Source: Bacillota bacterium
Lineage (GTDB): Bacteria; Bacillota; Clostridia; Christensenellales; CAG-138
Assembly (NCBI GenBank): GCA_023458615.1
Contig: JAEWYV010000124.1
Coordinates: 1-5,348 of the forward strand
DNA: 5,348 bases
Direction: 5' to 3'
Position 1 is the stretch's first letter, and every line of letters begins with the position of its first letter. This document shows, piece by piece, positions 3,149 through 5,348 of this stretch. Under the pieces are notes generated by a model. The model was not told the origin of the DNA. It did not search any database and was given only the letters and a program-made list of their open reading frames with translations. The position numbers and the translations under genes are program-made.

Positions 3149-4657
3149 ATGGGCGAGATTCTCCGTATGGAGCATATCAGCAAGCAGTTTGGGGACTTCT
3201 ATGCCAACAAGGACATCAATTTTGATGTGCGCGAAGGCGAAGTACACACCCTGCTTGGCGAAAATGGGGCAGGAAAGAGCACGCTGATGAACGTGCTCAT
3301 CGGCCTGTATCAACCGACGGAGGGTTCCATTTACCTCCGCGGCAAAAAAGTTGAAATCAACTCCCCCGCCGAAGCGGTTCGCCTCGGCATTGGCATGGTG
3401 CACCAGCACTTCATGCTCGTGGAAGCCATGACGGTGATGCAGAACATCATCCTCGGCGATAAGCGCTACAAGGGCATCTTCATCGATCATGCCGCGCGCA
3501 GAAAAGAAATTCTGGAGCTTTCGTGGCGGTATGGCCTAAACATCGACCTCGAAGCAAAGATCACCGACATCTCCGTCGGCGCGCAGCAGCGCGTGGAGAT
3601 TCTCAAGGCGCTCTATCGCGGCGCGGAACTGCTCATTCTCGACGAACCGACCGCAGCTCTCACCGACATTGAGGTTGAAGGCCTCTATGCCGTCATCGAC
3701 AAACTCAAGGCGGAAGGCAAGAGCATCATCTTCATCAGCCACAAGATGCGCGAGGTGCTCCATGTCAGCGACCGCGTAACCATCCTCCGCGCTGGCAAGA
3801 CGATCCAAACCCTTGCCGCCGGCGAAACGGACGGAAAAGAACTCGCAAACCTGATGATCGGGCGCGACCTTGTCGAATGCGAATATGAAAAGAAGGAATC
3901 CACCGACGAGCCGGTCATCGAGCTAAGAAACGTGGACTTCAACAAGACCAGCAAGCATAACGGTCTCAATGACGTTTCGATGATGGTGCGCAAGGGCGAA
4001 ATCCTCGGCATCGCTGGCGTGGACGGAAACGGGCAGAGCCAGCTGAGCCAGATCGTTACCGGCGTTTCGATGGCGGAAGCGGGCGAGGTCATCCTCAAAG
4101 GCTGCAAGGTGTCCCACGTGACCGCGGCGGACTTCATTGAAAAGAACGTGAGCCACATTCCGGAGGACCGCAACCGCATGGGCCTCGTCGGCAACATGAC
4201 GGTGGAAGAAAACCTGCTGCTCAAGAGCACGCAGGATTGCGCGTTTTGCGACCTCAACGGCTGGCACCTCAAGAAAAAAGCCATGCGCGCCTATTCGGAG
4301 ACGATGCGCGCCAAATATGACATCCGCTGTCAGGGCATGGATCAGGAGATCCGCTCCCTCTCCGGCGGCAACCAGCAGAAGGTGATCCTCGCGCGCGAGC
4401 TCGAAGCTAAGCCGGACCTGCTCGTCGCCGTCCATCCCACACGTGGCCTCGACATCGGCGCGACACGCTATGTCCGCGACAACATGATCGCGGCAAGGGA
4501 CGCAGGCTGCGCGGTTCTGCTCATCAGCGCGGACTTCGACGAGGTGCTCCAGCTGTCCGATCGGATCATCGTCATGTTCGAGGGCGAGGTCATGGGCGAA
4601 TATTCCGGCAAAAATCCGCCGATTTCAACCATCAGCCTCGCGATGGCGGGCAAGTAA
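3149..4657 (+). CDS. nupO: Two-domain ABC ATPase of a nucleoside-type importer (NupO/YufO family)
   Basis: Cytoplasmic ATPase that powers uptake through two membrane permeases. It carries two fused nucleotide-binding domains in 502 residues, the usual length. Domain 1 is complete: Walker A GENGAGKST (37-45), Q-loop Q86 in GMVHQHF, signature ISVGAQQRVE (141-150), Walker B LLILDEP (161-167), switch His198. Domain 2 has the degenerate Walker A-like GVDGNGQS (290-297) without the Lys, a full LSGGNQQ (404-410), HPTRGLD (429-435) in place of DEPT and no switch His (SADFDEV). This asymmetry, with GMVHQHFMLV and PTRGLD, marks the NupO/YufO and RbsA-like sugar/nucleoside group; the NupP-type permease next door favours nucleosides. 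ATG 3149 is preceded by AAGGGG at 3134-3139. The stop overlaps the ribosome binding site of the next gene, so the two are co-transcribed. The exact substrate is not visible. Confidence 0.93.
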   Translation: MGEILRMEHISKQFGDFYANKDINFDVREGEVHTLLGENGAGKSTLMNVLIGLYQPTEGSIYLRGKKVEINSPAEAVRLGIGMVHQHFMLVEAMTVMQNIILGDKRYKGIFIDHAARRKEILELSWRYGLNIDLEAKITDISVGAQQRVEILKALYRGAELLILDEPTAALTDIEVEGLYAVIDKLKAEGKSIIFISHKMREVLHVSDRVTILRAGKTIQTLAAGETDGKELANLMIGRDLVECEYEKKESTDEPVIELRNVDFNKTSKHNGLNDVSMMVRKGEILGIAGVDGNGQSQLSQIVTGVSMAEAGEVILKGCKVSHVTAADFIEKNVSHIPEDRNRMGLVGNMTVEENLLLKSTQDCAFCDLNGWHLKKKAMRAYSETMRAKYDIRCQGMDQEIRSLSGGNQQKVILARELEAKPDLLVAVHPTRGLDIGATRYVRDNMIAARDAGCAVLLISADFDEVLQLSDRIIVMFEGEVMGEYSGKNPPISTISLAMAGK

Positions 4658-4672
4658 AGGAGGGGAAACGAA

Positions 4673-5348
4673 GTGCAAAAAACAAAGACGCTCAATATCC
4701 TGATTCCGATTCTCTCCATCCTGCTGGCGTTTGTCATCGGCATGCTGATTATCCTCGCGCTCGGCAAAAATCCTGTCGAGGCGATTGGCTTTTTGATGAA
4801 AGGCGCGTTTGGCAGCAAGACAAACCTCGCAAACACCGTCGTGCGCGCCATGCCGCTGATCTTCACGGGGCTTTGCACCTGCTTTGCCTATCGCTGCGGG
4901 GTGTTCAACCTCGGCGGCGAAGGCCAGTTTCTCGCGGGGGCAATGGCTGCCATCACGGTCAGCCTGCTCATCGGGCATGAGGGCTGGTGGGTCACGATCC
5001 TCGCCGTGCTCGCGGGCACCGTCGCGGGCGGCATCTGGGGCTTGTTGCCGGGCATCTTAAAAACCTGGCGCGGGCTCAACGAGATGATCACCACGATCAT
5101 GTTCAACTATGTCGCGACGCTCTTCATGGGCTACCTTTACACAACCGCCCTTCGCGAAGGCAGCGTGCCGCAGACCGCGCCCGTGCCGGACGCGACGAAG
5201 ATTGGCCGCATCATTCCCGATCTTCGCATCACATGGGGCATCGTGATCGCGGTTTTGCTCGGCATCGCAATTTGGTATTTCCTCTTCTACACGTCTAAGG
5301 GCTTTCAGCTCCGCGCGGTTGGCTTCAACCCCGTCGCGAGTAGCTATA
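4673..5348 (+). CDS. nupP: ABC permease of a nucleoside-type importer (NupP/YufP family), 3' end outside window
   Basis: Membrane-spanning half of the importer powered by the upstream ATPase. The start is GTG 4673, chosen because AAAGGAGGGG (4656-4665) lies seven bases before it; the first bases of that site overlap the ATPase stop. The visible 225 residues begin MQKTKTLNILIPI with a first membrane segment at about 8-31. Then come VVRAMPLIFTGLC (56-68), the conserved FNLGGEGQ (78-85, usually N-I-G-x-E-G-Q in the family), hydrophobic segments near 86-101 and 107-126, and the ATPase-contacting loop LKTWRGLNEMITTIMFNYVA (129-148). A further membrane segment and RAVGFN (214-219) follow. The frame is open to the window edge; the family is about 350 residues, so roughly 125 are missing. 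A second permease (NupQ type) would be expected downstream. Confidence 0.92.
   Translation, partial: MQKTKTLNILIPILSILLAFVIGMLIILALGKNPVEAIGFLMKGAFGSKTNLANTVVRAMPLIFTGLCTCFAYRCGVFNLGGEGQFLAGAMAAITVSLLIGHEGWWVTILAVLAGTVAGGIWGLLPGILKTWRGLNEMITTIMFNYVATLFMGYLYTTALREGSVPQTAPVPDATKIGRIIPDLRITWGIVIAVLLGIAIWYFLFYTSKGFQLRAVGFNPVASSY

Noticed and set aside
4013..4453. Second ATPase domain lacks the Walker A Lys and the DEP of Walker B.
   Set aside because: Degenerate second domains with GNGQS and PTRGLD are normal for the NupO/YufO and RbsA-like families, so this is not inactivation of the gene.

Overview
The window looks like a piece of a moderately GC-rich Clostridia (Bacillota) chromosome, perhaps an Oscillospirales- or Christensenellales-like gut or rumen bacterium. 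This rests on the clostridial form of asparagine synthetase, strong AGGAGG-type ribosome binding sites, a Firmicutes-type nucleoside ABC transporter and the codon choice. The species cannot be named from the sequence.

Layout. Positions 1-1352 hold the 3' five-sixths of asnB, closed by a near-perfect intrinsic terminator (1411-1443). From about 1440 to 3090 lies a clearly more AT-rich stretch with little coding: a 40-codon gene for a cationic hydrophobic peptide (1708-1830) with its own promoter and terminator, a 75-76-codon gene of unknown function (start 2357 or 2360, end 2587) with its own promoter, and long non-coding spans rich in inverted repeats. At 3149 the GC-rich backbone resumes with a two-domain ABC ATPase of the NupO/YufO type (3149-4657), followed 15 bases later by the cognate NupP/YufP-type permease (4673 to the window end, cut off).

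How the parts work together. asnB makes asparagine from aspartate, glutamine and ATP. The ATPase and permease are an operon for a nucleoside (or related solute) importer of the BmpA-NupABC type; the usual lipoprotein gene is not directly upstream, and the second permease would be expected beyond the window.

Most interesting parts. (1) The 40-aa peptide gene has the layout of a type I toxin-antitoxin locus. A strong minus-strand promoter (TTGCAA-16-TATAAT) just beyond its terminator would start an RNA inside the terminator T-tract and run antisense through the gene's 3' end to a hairpin with a U-rich tail. That antisense promoter also carries an operator-like inverted repeat between its -35 and -10 boxes. 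(2) Upstream of the transporter operon, two promoter-like modules 138 bases apart share one geometry: CGTACGG, 4 bases, CGTACGG, 9 bases, TATATT. This resembles a Pho-box-like binding site for an OmpR/PhoB-family activator, or alternatively a pair of RNA hairpins.
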